Shown piece by piece: positions 16,637 through 25,845 of a stretch of DNA of 64,000 nt. Source of the stretch: Cereibacter_A azotoformans (GTDB taxonomy: Bacteria; Pseudomonadota; Alphaproteobacteria; Rhodobacterales; Rhodobacteraceae); assembly GCF_003050905.1 (NCBI RefSeq), contig NZ_QAOT01000002.1, one strand, 5' to 3'. Made by a program: the position numbers and the translations under genes. Every line of letters starts with the position of its first letter. Within the stretch, counting starts at the first letter, position 1. Below the pieces are notes generated by a model. It worked only from the letters and a program-made list of their open reading frames with translations, did not search any database and had not been told where the DNA came from.

Positions 16637-18424
16637 ATGTCCGCGCAACGGCGCCTGCGCGCCGTCACGTTGGCCTCGCGTCTCGTTGCGGCGGCAATCA
16701 GCCTCACCGCGGCAGCCGGGGCCTTCTTTCTTTTCCTGCAGTTCGGATCGTCGGACGGGCTCGACGCGATGGACATCACGCGGAGCGTGCTGATCCTCGT
16801 CTCGACCTCCTGGCTCGGCTGGGGCGCCGCCCATGCCGTGCTCGGCCTGTTCACGCGCCCCCGCCGTCCGGCCAATGTGGATCCCGACGCCCCGATCTCG
16901 GGCCGGACGGTCATCCTCGTCCCGGTCTATAACGAGGATCCTGTCGCAACCTTCTCGCGGATCGCGGCAATGGATGCCTCGCTGGCGGCCACGCCCTGGC
17001 ACGGGATGTTCGACTTTGCCATCCTCTCGGACACGCGCGACGAGGGCATCGCCGCGCGCGAGAGGTTCTGGTTCCTGCGCCTTCTGCGCGAGCGCGACGC
17101 CGAGGGGCGCATCTTCTACCGCCGCCGCGCGGTGAACCGCGGTCGCAAGGCGGGCAACATCGAGGATTTCTTCCAGAAGTCCGGCGCCGCCTATGACTTC
17201 GCCGTGATCCTCGATGCGGACAGCCTGATGGAAGGCGAGACGCTGGTGGAGATGGTCCGCCGGATGGAGGCCGAACCGCGGCTGGGCCTCTTGCAGACGC
17301 TGCCCGTCGTGACCAAGGCCCGGGCCCGTTTCGGCCGGTCGATGCAGTTCTCGGCCGCGCTCCACGCGCCGGTCTTCGCCCGCGGCCTGGCCATGATGCA
17401 GGGCGAGACCGGGCCGTTCTGGGGCCACAACGCCATCGTCCGCGTGCGCGCCTTTGCCGAAAGCTGCGGCCTGCCCGAACTGTCGGGCCCGCCGCCCTTC
17501 GGTGGCCCGGTCATGAGCCACGATTACGTCGAGGCGGCGCTTCTGGCGCGGGCCGGCTGGATCGTCCGGTTCGACGACGACATCCGGGGATCCTACGAGG
17601 AAGGGCCGGAGAACCTGGTCGATCACGCCAAACGGGACCGTCGCTGGTGCCAGGGCAACCTGCAGCACGGGCGCATCCTGCTCGCGCCGGGCCTGCGGGC
17701 GTGGAACCGCTTCGTCTTCGTGCAGGGCATCATGTCCTACATCGCCCCGCTCTTCTGGCTGGGGTTCATCGCGGCCTCGATCGCCGCCCCGTTCTTCGCA
17801 CCGCCGCTCGACTACTTCCCCGTGCCCTACTGGCCGTTCCCGGTCTTTCCGTCGGATGAGACCTGGAAGGCGATCGGTCTGGCCGTCGGCATCTTCGGCC
17901 TTCTGTTGCTGCCCAAGCTGATGATCGCCATCGAGGCGATCGCCTCGGGCCGCGCGGCCGGCTTCGGGGGACCCGTCCGGGTACTGGTCTCGACCCTGGC
18001 CGAACTGGTCTTTTCCAGCGTCATCGCGCCGATCCTCATGGCCTTCCAGACCCGCTCGGTGCTTCAGGTTCTGCTTGGCCGCGACGGCGGCTGGCCCACG
18101 AACAACCGAGGCGACGGCAGCCTCTCGTTCGGACAGGCCTGGATGGCAAGCCACTGGATCGTGACCTGGGGCGTCGCCGGGCTTGGAGCCACCTATTACT
18201 TCGCGCCGGGCCTCGTGCCCTGGCTGCTTCCGGTCGCCATTCCCATGATCCTGTCTCCGCTCGTGATCTCGGTCACCTCCAAACGCAGCCGCTCGGCGCT
18301 GTTCACCATGCCGCTCGAGTTGGCTCCGACGCCGGTGCTTCTGGCACACCAGACGATCTTCGCCGACTGGGAGCAGGAGCCGGCGCCGGAAGCCTCGTCC
18401 TCGATGGCGGTGATCCATGCCTGA
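16637..18424 (+). CDS. opgH: glucans biosynthesis glucosyltransferase OpgH (MdoH)
   Basis: Inner-membrane family-2 glycosyltransferase that polymerises glucose from UDP-glucose for periplasmic glucans. It has 595 residues, against about 850 for E. coli OpgH, mainly from shorter ends. Two N-terminal membrane helices precede the catalytic domain, which has VPVYNEDP, the nucleotide-binding DxD (ILDADSLM), SHDYVEAALL and the RRWCQGN motif (QxxRW-like acceptor site). Further membrane helices follow to the C-terminus. The gene overlaps opgC by eight bases. Partners: OpgG in the periplasm and, at least in E. coli, acyl carrier protein. Confidence 0.92.
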   Translation: MSAQRRLRAVTLASRLVAAAISLTAAAGAFFLFLQFGSSDGLDAMDITRSVLILVSTSWLGWGAAHAVLGLFTRPRRPANVDPDAPISGRTVILVPVYNEDPVATFSRIAAMDASLAATPWHGMFDFAILSDTRDEGIAARERFWFLRLLRERDAEGRIFYRRRAVNRGRKAGNIEDFFQKSGAAYDFAVILDADSLMEGETLVEMVRRMEAEPRLGLLQTLPVVTKARARFGRSMQFSAALHAPVFARGLAMMQGETGPFWGHNAIVRVRAFAESCGLPELSGPPPFGGPVMSHDYVEAALLARAGWIVRFDDDIRGSYEEGPENLVDHAKRDRRWCQGNLQHGRILLAPGLRAWNRFVFVQGIMSYIAPLFWLGFIAASIAAPFFAPPLDYFPVPYWPFPVFPSDETWKAIGLAVGIFGLLLLPKLMIAIEAIASGRAAGFGGPVRVLVSTLAELVFSSVIAPILMAFQTRSVLQVLLGRDGGWPTNNRGDGSLSFGQAWMASHWIVTWGVAGLGATYYFAPGLVPWLLPVAIPMILSPLVISVTSKRSRSALFTMPLELAPTPVLLAHQTIFADWEQEPAPEASSSMAVIHA

Positions 18425-19646
18425 CCAGCCACATGTCGCTCCGGGACGGGACAAGCGGCTCGACATGTTCCGCGGCCTCGCACTGGTGATGATCTTCATC
18501 AACCATGTGCCGGGAACGGTGTGGGAGAAATTCACCAACCGGAACTTTGGCTTCTCGGACGCGGCCGAGGGCTTCGTCCTGATGTCGGGCATTGCGGCGG
18601 GGCTTGCCTATTCCAAGGGGCTGCACCGGGCCAACTGGGCCGGGGCGCGCAGGATCTGGCGGCGGAGCTGGACCCTCTACCTCGTTCACCTGCTGACGAC
18701 CGCCTGGGCGATCGCCATATCGGCGGCCTTTGCCCTCTGGTTTGCCGCTCCGCAGCTTCTGCATGAGAATCAGGTCTGGGTGCTGTTTCAGAAGCCTCTG
18801 GGCTTCCTGATCGGCGTGCCGGCGCTGACGCACCAGCTCGGCTACACCAACATCCTGCCGCTCTATGCGGTGCTGCTGCTGGCCACGCCGCTTCTCATAA
18901 TCGGCGCGCTGCGCTGGCCGCGGATCCTGCTGGCGGGCTCGATTCTCTTCTGGATCGTAACGGGGCAGTTCCGGCTGAACCTTCCGAACTTTCCCAACCC
19001 CGGCGGCTGGTTCTTCAATCCGCTGGCCTGGCAGGTGATCTTCGTCTTCGGCCTTCTGACCGGGGTTGCCATGAAGCAGGGCCGCCGCTTCGTCCCGATC
19101 CTTCCGTGGCTGCAGGCGCTGGCGGCGGGGTATCTGATCCTTGCGCTGCTCTGGCTGAAGGTGCCGCTCATCAAGGAGACGATGAACCACTTCATGTGGA
19201 TCCTGAACCGGCAGGTCGGCCTGCCCTTCTACATCACGGCGTTCGACAAGACCTTCGCCAGCCTTCCGCGCCTGCTGCATGTCCTTGCGCTGGCCTACCT
19301 CGTGAGCACGCTGGTCTGGGTGCGGCGGGTCTCGGCGTCCAGCTGGGCCGAGCCGTTCGCACTCCTGGGCCGCCACGCCTTGCAGGTGTTCGCCACCGGC
19401 ACGATCCTCTGCTTCGTGCTGCAGGGGGTGAAGGATGTGGCGGGCAACCGCTTCCTTCTCGACACGTTCCTTCTGTCGGCCGGGCTCTCGATCCAGTTCT
19501 GCGTGGCGTGGCTCGCCGATCGCTGGAAGGGCCATGGGCGTCCTCATCCTGATTCGGACGCTCTGTCCAGATCGTCCGGGATTTCCTCGCAAGGCGCGCT
19601 GCAGACACAGGAAAAACCCCTTGCAGCCGCCATGCCGCTCCGCTAA
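18417..19646 (+). CDS. opgC: glucan succinyltransferase OpgC
   Basis: Multi-spanning inner-membrane acyltransferase of 409 residues, with an N-terminal RLDMFRGLALVMIFINHVPGT block typical of the OpgC family and about ten hydrophobic helices. In R. sphaeroides OpgC adds succinyl groups to periplasmic glucans, making them anionic. The start lies within the end of opgH (ATGCCTGA), so translation is probably coupled. The last 30 residues are hydrophilic. No clear terminator separates it from tRNA-Gly 17 bases downstream. Confidence 0.9.
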   Translation: MPDQPHVAPGRDKRLDMFRGLALVMIFINHVPGTVWEKFTNRNFGFSDAAEGFVLMSGIAAGLAYSKGLHRANWAGARRIWRRSWTLYLVHLLTTAWAIAISAAFALWFAAPQLLHENQVWVLFQKPLGFLIGVPALTHQLGYTNILPLYAVLLLATPLLIIGALRWPRILLAGSILFWIVTGQFRLNLPNFPNPGGWFFNPLAWQVIFVFGLLTGVAMKQGRRFVPILPWLQALAAGYLILALLWLKVPLIKETMNHFMWILNRQVGLPFYITAFDKTFASLPRLLHVLALAYLVSTLVWVRRVSASSWAEPFALLGRHALQVFATGTILCFVLQGVKDVAGNRFLLDTFLLSAGLSIQFCVAWLADRWKGHGRPHPDSDALSRSSGISSQGALQTQEKPLAAAMPLR

Positions 19647-19663
19647 TACCTGCCCCACGGAGC

Positions 19664-19738
19664 GCGGGCGTAGCTCAGGGGTAGAGCATTACCTTGCCAA
19701 GGTAAGGGTCGTGAGTTCGAATCTCATCGCCCGCTCCA
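19664..19738 (+). tRNA. tRNA-Gly (anticodon GCC)
   Basis: Cloverleaf folds by eye. The acceptor GCGGGCG pairs with CGCCCGC, followed by T and encoded CCA. The D arm is GCTC...GAGC, the anticodon stem TACCT/AGGTA with loop TTGCCAA, and the T arm GTGAG-TTCGAAT-CTCAT. The anticodon GCC reads glycine GGC/GGT codons. Confidence 0.95.
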
Positions 19739-20132
19739 GTAAATCGAAGGGCAGGCGCCGCACAGGCGCCGCCGCTCGACATCGGGAAACGTCTTGACGT
19801 TTCAAAGACCATCCCGAGGTTTCCTGACAGGTCTGCATGTGGACGCCAGCTCTGACACTGGTTCCATCTTGCCCGGATGCGATGCCGACGACGCGCCGCT
19901 TCCCGGAGCTTTCGCGCCGTCAGCCTGAGGCATGGTCAGCCGGTTCTTGCGTTCATGCGCCATCTCCCTGGCGCAAGAGCGGTCAACCGCACGCTCATCC
20001 GACGGGCGGTTGTGCCCAGAAAGCCTCAGGGTCCGCCGCAGGACTCCCGGCGGTTCGAAAAACAGTTCCGCACCCGCGGGCCGGACGGGCTCTGACCCGG
20101 GCCATGAGGCGGGACAGAGCCCTCGGCGTTGG
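19739..20132. other. intergenic region with an 18-base dyad
   Basis: About 390 bases without a supported gene between tRNA-Gly and the convergent mttB. It contains a perfect inverted repeat GAAACGT-cttg-ACGTTTC (19786-19803) and a direct repeat of CAGGCGCC just before it. The dyad could end the tRNA transcript or be a protein site. Open frames seen here on both strands look like G+C-driven noise. Confidence 0.4.
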
Positions 20133-21674
20133 TCAGATGAAGGCGTCGGGAGCCGCCTCCTTCTTGCGCGCCACATAGGCGGAGAGGGATTCGGCCACCG
20201 CCTCGTCGAGTGCGGGCCTCTGGTAGTCGGCCAGAAGCTTCTTCACCCGGGCGGCCGCAAGCACTTCGGTGTCGCGCGCGCCTTCTTCCTCCCACGTCTC
20301 GAAGGGCTTGTAGTCGAACAGGTCCGAGCGCCAGAAGGCCGACTTGAAGTTGGCCTGCGTGTGGGCACAGCCGAGATAATGGCCGCCGGGACCCACTTCG
20401 CGGATCGCATCCATCCCCTGCCCGTTCGCATCCACCGCCACGCCCTGCGCCAGATGATGCAGCGTGCCCAGCTGGTCGGCATCCATTATGAACTTTTCGT
20501 AGGAGGAGACGAGCCCGCCCTCGAGCCACCCGCAGGCGTGGAGCATGAAGTTCACGCCCGACATGAGCGCCACGTTGAGCGAGTTGGCCGTCTCATAGGC
20601 GGCCTGCGCATCCGGCAACTTCGAGCCGCAGAACGAGCCGCCCGAGCGGTAGGGCAGACCCAGCCGACGGGCGAGCTGGCCGGCTCCGTAGGTGATGTGG
20701 GCGGCCTCGGGCGTGCCGAAGGTGGGGGCGCCCGAGTTCATGTCGATCGAGGTCACGAAGGCGCCGAAGATCACCGGGGCACCGGGGCGGATGAGCTGGC
20801 TGTAGGCCACGCCGGCCAGCACCTCGGCCAGCACCTGGGTCAGCGTCCCCGCCACCGTCACCGGGGCCATGGCACCGCCCACGATGAAGGGCGAGACGAT
20901 GGCCGCCTGATTGGCCGCCGCATAGACCTCAAGCGCGCCCATCATGGTCGCGTCGAAGGTGAGCGGCGAGTTGATGTTCACGAGCGAGGTCATGACCGTG
21001 TTCTGATCGACGAACTCCGCGCCGAACAGGAGCTTGGCCATCTCGACCGAATCCTCGGCCCGCGACGGTTCGGTGACGGAGCCCATGAAGGGCTTGTCCG
21101 AGAGCGTCATGTGGGCATGGAGCATGTCGAGGTGACGCTTGTTCACCGGCACGTCGGTCGGCTCGCAGACCGTGCCGCCGGAATGGTGCAGCCACTTCGA
21201 CATGTAGCCAAGCTTCACGAAGTTTCGGAAGTCCTCCATCGTGGCGTAGCGCCGCCCGCCCTCGTGGTCGCGCACGAAGGGCGGGCCATAGACGGGGGCG
21301 AGGACGAGGCTGCGCCCGCCGATCTCGACATTGCGGGCGGGGTTGCGGGCGTGCTGGGTGAAGCTCGACGGCGCCGTCGCGCAGAGCTTGCGCGCCAGCC
21401 CTCGGGGAATATGCACCCGCTCGCCGCGCACATCGGCGCCAGCGTCGCGCCACCGTTGCAAAGCCGCCGGATTCTCGAGGAAGTTGACGCCGATCTCCTC
21501 GAGGACCGTCTCGGCGTTCCACTCGATGATCTGGAGCGCCTCCTCGTTCAGGATTTCGAAGTTCGGGATGTTGCGGGTGATGAATCGGGCCGTCTCGAGG
21601 CTGACCGCCGTCCTCTCCGCCCGCCGCGCCGATCCGCCGCCACCCCGCGCCCTGCGTGCCGTGACCTCGTTCAT
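20133..21674 (-). CDS. MttB-family (COG5598) trimethylamine/betaine-type methyltransferase
   Basis: 513-residue protein of the trimethylamine methyltransferase superfamily, TIM-barrel proteins that move a methyl group from a quaternary or tertiary amine to a corrinoid protein. Blocks seen include LLFGAEFVDQNTVMTSLVNINSPLTFD, GGAMAPVTVAGTLTQVLAEVLAG and SGVNFMLHACGWLEGGLVSSYEKFIMDADQLG. The frame is continuous with no internal amber codon, so it is the non-pyrrolysine type; some such proteins use glycine betaine. No corrinoid protein or partner methylase is adjacent, so the substrate is open. The start has GGAGG eight bases upstream. It follows the Mla-type genes by 114 bases on the same strand. 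Confidence 0.85.
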   Translation of the reverse strand: MNEVTARRARGGGGSARRAERTAVSLETARFITRNIPNFEILNEEALQIIEWNAETVLEEIGVNFLENPAALQRWRDAGADVRGERVHIPRGLARKLCATAPSSFTQHARNPARNVEIGGRSLVLAPVYGPPFVRDHEGGRRYATMEDFRNFVKLGYMSKWLHHSGGTVCEPTDVPVNKRHLDMLHAHMTLSDKPFMGSVTEPSRAEDSVEMAKLLFGAEFVDQNTVMTSLVNINSPLTFDATMMGALEVYAAANQAAIVSPFIVGGAMAPVTVAGTLTQVLAEVLAGVAYSQLIRPGAPVIFGAFVTSIDMNSGAPTFGTPEAAHITYGAGQLARRLGLPYRSGGSFCGSKLPDAQAAYETANSLNVALMSGVNFMLHACGWLEGGLVSSYEKFIMDADQLGTLHHLAQGVAVDANGQGMDAIREVGPGGHYLGCAHTQANFKSAFWRSDLFDYKPFETWEEEGARDTEVLAAARVKKLLADYQRPALDEAVAESLSAYVARKKEAAPDAFI

Positions 21675-21788
21675 CGCCCATCCTCCAAAAGCCGGCTGCC
21701 CTTTTGCGTCCTTATGACGCTTTTCGAGGCCGCGCCCGGCAACGATTCCGGCGCTTGCCGCCAGAAAACGACATGCGCCCGGCCCGGC

Positions 21789-22400
21789 TCAGCGCGCCTG
21801 CGCCCGCGCCCAGCCGATCGCCTGCCCCAGCGCCTGCGTCACCGCCGCCTCGAAGGCCACGACGACATCGCCCGTCGTGTCGGAGGCGGCCTGCGCCACG
21901 GCCTCGACGCGCCGGCTGGAGGCCACGCTCCGGTCGGACTCGCGGATCAGCGTCAGGACCATGGCGACCCGGACAACCGGAGTCGCGCCGGGAGGGGCCT
22001 CGGCCTGGAAGTCGCGCAGTTCGGTCATCAGCGTGTAGTCGGGGATCAGTCCCGCGGCCTCGCGCGCCACAAGCCGGAAGCCGCCGGCATTCTGGAGAGA
22101 GCCCACCAGCAGCGTCTGCACCAGCGCCGGAGCCGGGTCCGACCAGCGCGCATCGGGCAGATACTGCGCCTGCACGCGCGAGGGCTTGATCAGGATCCGG
22201 TCCGTGGACAGGGCCCCGCCGGCCGTCACCGGCTCGACCACGACATGACGCGCGCCGCCGCCTCCCGGTCCGGGCAGGGGCGACAGGGTGTAGGTGTCGA
22301 GCTGCTCGGAGGCGCGCGAGAGCGACGTGACGGCACCGCAGCCCGCCAGCATCAGGGTCGCAACGAGGAGTGTGGAACGGGTCAGGGCACGCATCGTCAT
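21789..22400 (-). CDS. ABC-type transport auxiliary lipoprotein (PqiC/MlaB-associated type)
   Basis: Outer-membrane-directed lipoprotein of about 203 residues with an N-terminal signal ending in the lipobox LAGC. It has the DUF330/ABC-transport auxiliary component pattern (DTYTLSPLPG near the N-terminus, VEPVTAGGALSTDRILIKPSRVQAQYLPDARWSDP in the middle). It would take the place of MlaA/PqiC as the outer-membrane end of a lipid-trafficking bridge. Its ATG overlaps the mlaD stop by four bases; an in-frame ATG two codons later is also possible. Confidence 0.85.
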   Translation of the reverse strand: MTMRALTRSTLLVATLMLAGCGAVTSLSRASEQLDTYTLSPLPGPGGGGARHVVVEPVTAGGALSTDRILIKPSRVQAQYLPDARWSDPAPALVQTLLVGSLQNAGGFRLVAREAAGLIPDYTLMTELRDFQAEAPPGATPVVRVAMVLTLIRESDRSVASSRRVEAVAQAASDTTGDVVVAFEAAVTQALGQAIGWARAQAR

Positions 22401-23362
22401 CTCCTGTAGGACGGGGTCTGGTTGCCGAGGAAGAACCGTGCCGGATCGCGCGAGATCTGGGCGATCAGCGAGTTGAAGTTCGTGACCGTCCGGCGGGTCT
22501 CGGCGGCGAGGCTGGCGTATTGCGGCAGCCCGTTGTCGGCGAAGTTGCGGATGCCCGCAACGGATTGCTCGATCCCGGCGACCGCGCTGCGGATCTGGGC
22601 AAGCATCGGCGGCACATCCTGATCCACCACCCGGTTGACCGATTCGAACGTGTCACGGGCCGCCGAGGCCGCCCCTTGCCCTTCCTCGAGCGCGGTCTCG
22701 AGCGTGGCAAGCGCCTCTTCGGCGCGATCCGCCATCGTGTCGAGCCGGGCGGTGAAGTCGTTCAGCCGCGCGGTGGCCTCGGACGCGTCCCGCGTGATGG
22801 CCGCGATGTTCTGCACCGAGGCGTCGGCGTTGGTCAGGATGCTTTCGACAGCGGCCCGGTTCTCGGGGCCGGTGAAGGTCTGGATGTCCTTCAGAAGCGC
22901 GATCGCCTCGGCCAGCAGCGTGGGGGCATCGGCGGTCAGGGCCTGCACGGCCGAGCGTTCCGAGGGGATCACCGGGGGCCACTGGCCCTCTTCGGCCTGA
23001 AGCGGCTCCGGGGCCGCGCCGCCCGAGAGCGCGACATAAGAGACGCCCGTCACCCCCTGCGAGGCCACCTGCGCCCGCGTGTCGGTCCGCACCGGGGTGG
23101 TGGCTGCGAGCTGGATCCGCACCCGCACCAGCGACGAATCCTCCTCGTCCACCTCGATCGTCAGCACCTCGCCCACATCCACGCCGTTGTAGCGCACCGG
23201 GCTGGCCCGCCCCAGTCCCTCCACGCTGGTGAAGAGGATGTCATATTCCGCGTAGGTGCGGTCCAGTTCCACCTTGGCGAGCCACAGAAGAAAGCCAAGC
23301 GTGGCGAGAATGCTCAGCAGCGTGAAGATCCCGATCAGCACATAGCGCGCGCGCGTCTCCAT
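22397..23362 (-). CDS. mlaD: MlaD/MCE-family lipid-transport protein
   Basis: 321 residues. It has a single N-terminal membrane helix (YVLIGIFTLLSILATLGFLLWL) followed by one MCE domain (VEGLGRASPVRYNGVDVGEVLTI ... ASQGVTGVSYVALSGG). A long helical coiled C-terminal tail follows with heptad-like repeats (about residues 150-300). The protein is anchored in the inner membrane and faces the periplasm, where MCE rings form hydrophobic channels for phospholipids. It sits between the ATPase (three bases away) and the lipoprotein gene (4-base overlap). Confidence 0.9.
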   Translation of the reverse strand: METRARYVLIGIFTLLSILATLGFLLWLAKVELDRTYAEYDILFTSVEGLGRASPVRYNGVDVGEVLTIEVDEEDSSLVRVRIQLAATTPVRTDTRAQVASQGVTGVSYVALSGGAAPEPLQAEEGQWPPVIPSERSAVQALTADAPTLLAEAIALLKDIQTFTGPENRAAVESILTNADASVQNIAAITRDASEATARLNDFTARLDTMADRAEEALATLETALEEGQGAASAARDTFESVNRVVDQDVPPMLAQIRSAVAGIEQSVAGIRNFADNGLPQYASLAAETRRTVTNFNSLIAQISRDPARFFLGNQTPSYRR

Positions 23363-23365
23363 CGC

Positions 23366-24139
23366 TCAGCCCTCCGCCGCCAGCAGCGCCGCATGGGCGC
23401 GCGGCCCGTGGAAATAGTCGCGCACCCAGGGGTGGTCCACCTCCATCAGCTCGCGGATGGTTCCCGTCACCAGAACTTTCCTTTCTGCCAGAACCGCGAT
23501 GCGGTCGCAGGTTGCATGCAGCGTATCGAGATCGTGCGTCACGAGAAACACGGTCAGTCCAAGGGATGTCTGCAGGTTGCGGATCAGCGCGTCGAACTCC
23601 GAGGCGCCGATCGGATCGAGGCCGGCCGTCGGCTCGTCGAGAAAGAGGATCTCGGGATCGAGCGCGAGCGCCCGCGCCAGCCCGGCCCGCTTGCGCATCC
23701 CCCCCGACAGCTCCGACGGAAAGAGCGTGCGTGCCTTGGGCGGCAGCCCGACCATGGCGATCTTCAGGTCGGCCAGCGCGCGGCGGGTCTCGGGATCGAG
23801 GTCCGTCCGCTCGCGCATGGGCGCCTCGACATTCTCGCGCACCGTGAGCGAGGAGAAGAGAGCCCCGTCCTGGAACATCACGCCCCAGCGGTTCTCGACC
23901 CTGGCCATCTCGGCCCTCGGCGCCTGGCGCACATCCACGCCAAAGACCCGGACGCTGCCCGCGCGCGGCGCCTGCAGGCCCACGATCGAGCGCAGCAGCA
24001 CCGACTTGCCCGTGCCCGAGCCGCCGACGATGCCCAGCACCTCTCCCCGGTAGATGTCGAGATCCAGATCCTCGTGGATCACGTTCGGGCCGAACTGGTT
24101 CTTCAACCCGCGCACCTCGATCACGACCTCCCGTGCCAT
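23366..24139 (-). CDS. mlaF: ABC transporter ATP-binding protein MlaF
   Basis: Cytoplasmic ATPase of 257 residues powering the Mla-type transporter. Motifs: Walker A GGSGTGKS, Q-loop in MFQDGALFSSLTV, signature LSGGMRKRAGLARAL, Walker B ILFLDEPTAGLDP and the H-loop THDLDT. The LSGGM(R/Q)KR variant and the GALFSSLTVxEN sequence are typical of MlaF. The start overlaps the mlaE stop. Confidence 0.93.
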   Translation of the reverse strand: MAREVVIEVRGLKNQFGPNVIHEDLDLDIYRGEVLGIVGGSGTGKSVLLRSIVGLQAPRAGSVRVFGVDVRQAPRAEMARVENRWGVMFQDGALFSSLTVRENVEAPMRERTDLDPETRRALADLKIAMVGLPPKARTLFPSELSGGMRKRAGLARALALDPEILFLDEPTAGLDPIGASEFDALIRNLQTSLGLTVFLVTHDLDTLHATCDRIAVLAERKVLVTGTIRELMEVDHPWVRDYFHGPRAHAALLAAEG

Positions 24140-25239
24140 CAGAGCCCCCAGACCGCGAAAAAGACCGAGAAGAGCGCGTCCACCACGATCACGAGGAAGA
24201 TCGCCTGCACCACCGAACGCGAGGTGTGGCTGCCCAGCGACTCGGCGTTGCCCGAGACCTGCATTCCCTGATGGCAGCCGATCACGGCGATGATCACGGC
24301 GAAGAAAGGCGCCTTGACGAGGCCGATGATCGCATGGTTCACGTCCGTGTCGGCCAGAAGCTGCGTGCGGAACATCCCCGGCGTGATGCCGAGGTCGATC
24401 CAGGCCATCAGCGCGCCCCCCACCAGCCCGGCCATCGAGGCGATGAAGCCGAGCACGGGCAGCAGGATCACCAGCGCGATCAGCCTCGGCAGCACCAGCC
24501 GGTCGATCGGATCGAGCCCGAGCACGCGCATCGCGTCGATCTCCTCGCGCATCTTCATCGAGCCGATGGCGGCGGTGAAGGCCGAGCCCGACCGGCCGGC
24601 CACGATGATCGCCGTCAGCAGGATGCCCAGCTCGCGCAGGATCGAGATGGCCACGAGATCCACGACATAGACCTCGGCTCCGAAGGCCTTGAGCTGGGTC
24701 GAGCCCTGGAAGGCCAGGACGATGCCGATCAGGAAGCCCATCAGCGTGACGATCGGCACGGCGTTCCAGCCCGCCTCCTGCATGTGATGCACGAGCGGCG
24801 TAAGGCGCAGCCGCCGCGGATGAATCAGAAGGCCCCCCAGATGGGCCACGACCTGGCCGAAGAAGGCCATGGAATCGAGGCTGCCCCGCAGCCCTCCGGC
24901 CACCTCCTGCCCGAGCTGCGCCAGCCCGTCCCCCGGCCGGCCCGGGATCGTCCGACGCCGCGGCTCGGGCTCGGGCATGGCGTTGGCGACCGTGGCCAGC
25001 AGGTGGCGGTGGGCCTCGCTCAGGTTCACGATCTCGAACGGACGCCCACCGGCCTCGGCGCGCTTCTGCGCGCTGAGAATGGCCCAGGCGCCGGCCGTGT
25101 CGAGCGCCTCGACGGCCCCCATGTCGAGCCGCCCTTCCCGCTCGGCGGACGCGAGGTTGTGCCGCGTCCGGGCCAGAGTCTCGATGGTCAGCCGTCCGCT
25201 GATCTGTGCCGCGGACGGGGTTGATCCTGTTGCGCCCAA
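24139..25239 (-). CDS. mlaE: MlaE-family permease with N-terminal STAS domain
   Basis: Inner-membrane permease of the Mla/MCE transporter, 366 residues. The first 85 or so residues form a STAS-like domain (LDMGAVEALDTAGAWAILSAQKRAEAGG), the role played by separate MlaB in E. coli. The permease domain follows with GFLIGIVLAFQGSTQLKAFGAEVYVVDLVAISILRELG and an EEIDAMRVLG coupling helix. First gene of the operon. The upstream gap contains a large stem-loop. Confidence 0.9.
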   Translation of the reverse strand: MGATGSTPSAAQISGRLTIETLARTRHNLASAEREGRLDMGAVEALDTAGAWAILSAQKRAEAGGRPFEIVNLSEAHRHLLATVANAMPEPEPRRRTIPGRPGDGLAQLGQEVAGGLRGSLDSMAFFGQVVAHLGGLLIHPRRLRLTPLVHHMQEAGWNAVPIVTLMGFLIGIVLAFQGSTQLKAFGAEVYVVDLVAISILRELGILLTAIIVAGRSGSAFTAAIGSMKMREEIDAMRVLGLDPIDRLVLPRLIALVILLPVLGFIASMAGLVGGALMAWIDLGITPGMFRTQLLADTDVNHAIIGLVKAPFFAVIIAVIGCHQGMQVSGNAESLGSHTSRSVVQAIFLVIVVDALFSVFFAVWGL

Positions 25240-25350
25240 TGTCCTGTCAGCCCCGCTCCGACTCGCCTCTCACCTGCGCGATCCGGCCGAAGTGCCCGGC
25301 ATTGCACGATGAAACGCACCGCCGCAACCTCCTGTTCCGGGCCGGGAGGC

Positions 25351-25397
25351 GCGGCCGCTGCCCGGACCCCTTCCCCGGTCCGGCCCTTCGCGGCCGC
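25351..25397. other. two-part stem-loop in the gap before tRNA-Val and mlaE
   Basis: The 406-base gap (25240-25645) holds no supported gene. Within it, GCGGCCGC (25351-25358) and GCGGCCGC (25390-25397) flank an inner CCGGACC/GGTCCGG stem (25362-25368, 25377-25383) with an 8-base loop. It could be a structured mlaE leader or a terminator-like element; no T-run is attached. Confidence 0.4.
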
Positions 25398-25645
25398 CAT
25401 CGTACCGGATGGAGAGCAGGCCGCGACGGTTCGGCTTCGGATCCGCCCCGTCAGCTTTCCCCAGCGCCTTCCGGGATACAACCGTTTTCCTGCACCCGCC
25501 CTACGCGAGTGGCTTCGACAGCCCGCACCGTTGCCGGAATGCCCGCCCGAGACGGCCGCCGTGCCGCGCCGGCGGGTCGGGATGATGCACCGCGCGGTTT
25601 GCGGACTTGCGGAACCGCCCCGGTCCGGAGTAGAGGGCGATCCGC

Positions 25646-25721
25646 GGGTGGTTAGCTCAGTTGGTAGAGCGTCTCGTTTACACCGAGGATGTCGGGGGTT
25701 CGAGCCCCTCACCACCCACCA
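25646..25721 (+). tRNA. tRNA-Val (anticodon TAC)
   Basis: Cloverleaf folds by eye. GGGTGGT pairs with ACCACCC, discriminator A and encoded CCA follow. The D arm is GCTC...GAGC, the anticodon stem TCTCG/CGAGG with loop TTTACAC, and the T arm GGGGG-TTCGAGC-CCCTC with one wobble at the end. Anticodon TAC reads valine GTA/GTG. Confidence 0.95.
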
Positions 25722-25845
25722 GACATCTCGCGATGGTTCGGCGGGGGCGGTCATCTCGCCTCATTGTGCGGTGACGGTTCCGACGCTACGAGGGTCCTGC
25801 ACCGGGGCGCGACCGGCGCGTCCCGTGCGGGCAGAACGAAAGGAT

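Noticed and set aside
19802..20178. Open frames of 113-124 residues between tRNA-Gly and mttB
   Set aside because: Overlap each other on opposite strands, no ribosome sites and no recognisable features.
20133..21674. Pyrrolysine (in-frame amber) in the MttB homologue
   Set aside because: The reading frame is continuous without an internal TAG, so it is the non-pyrrolysine type.
19932..24271. Long plus-strand open frames opposite the mttB-mla genes
   Set aside because: Arg/His/Gly-rich translations antisense to clear genes; open only because of high G+C third positions.
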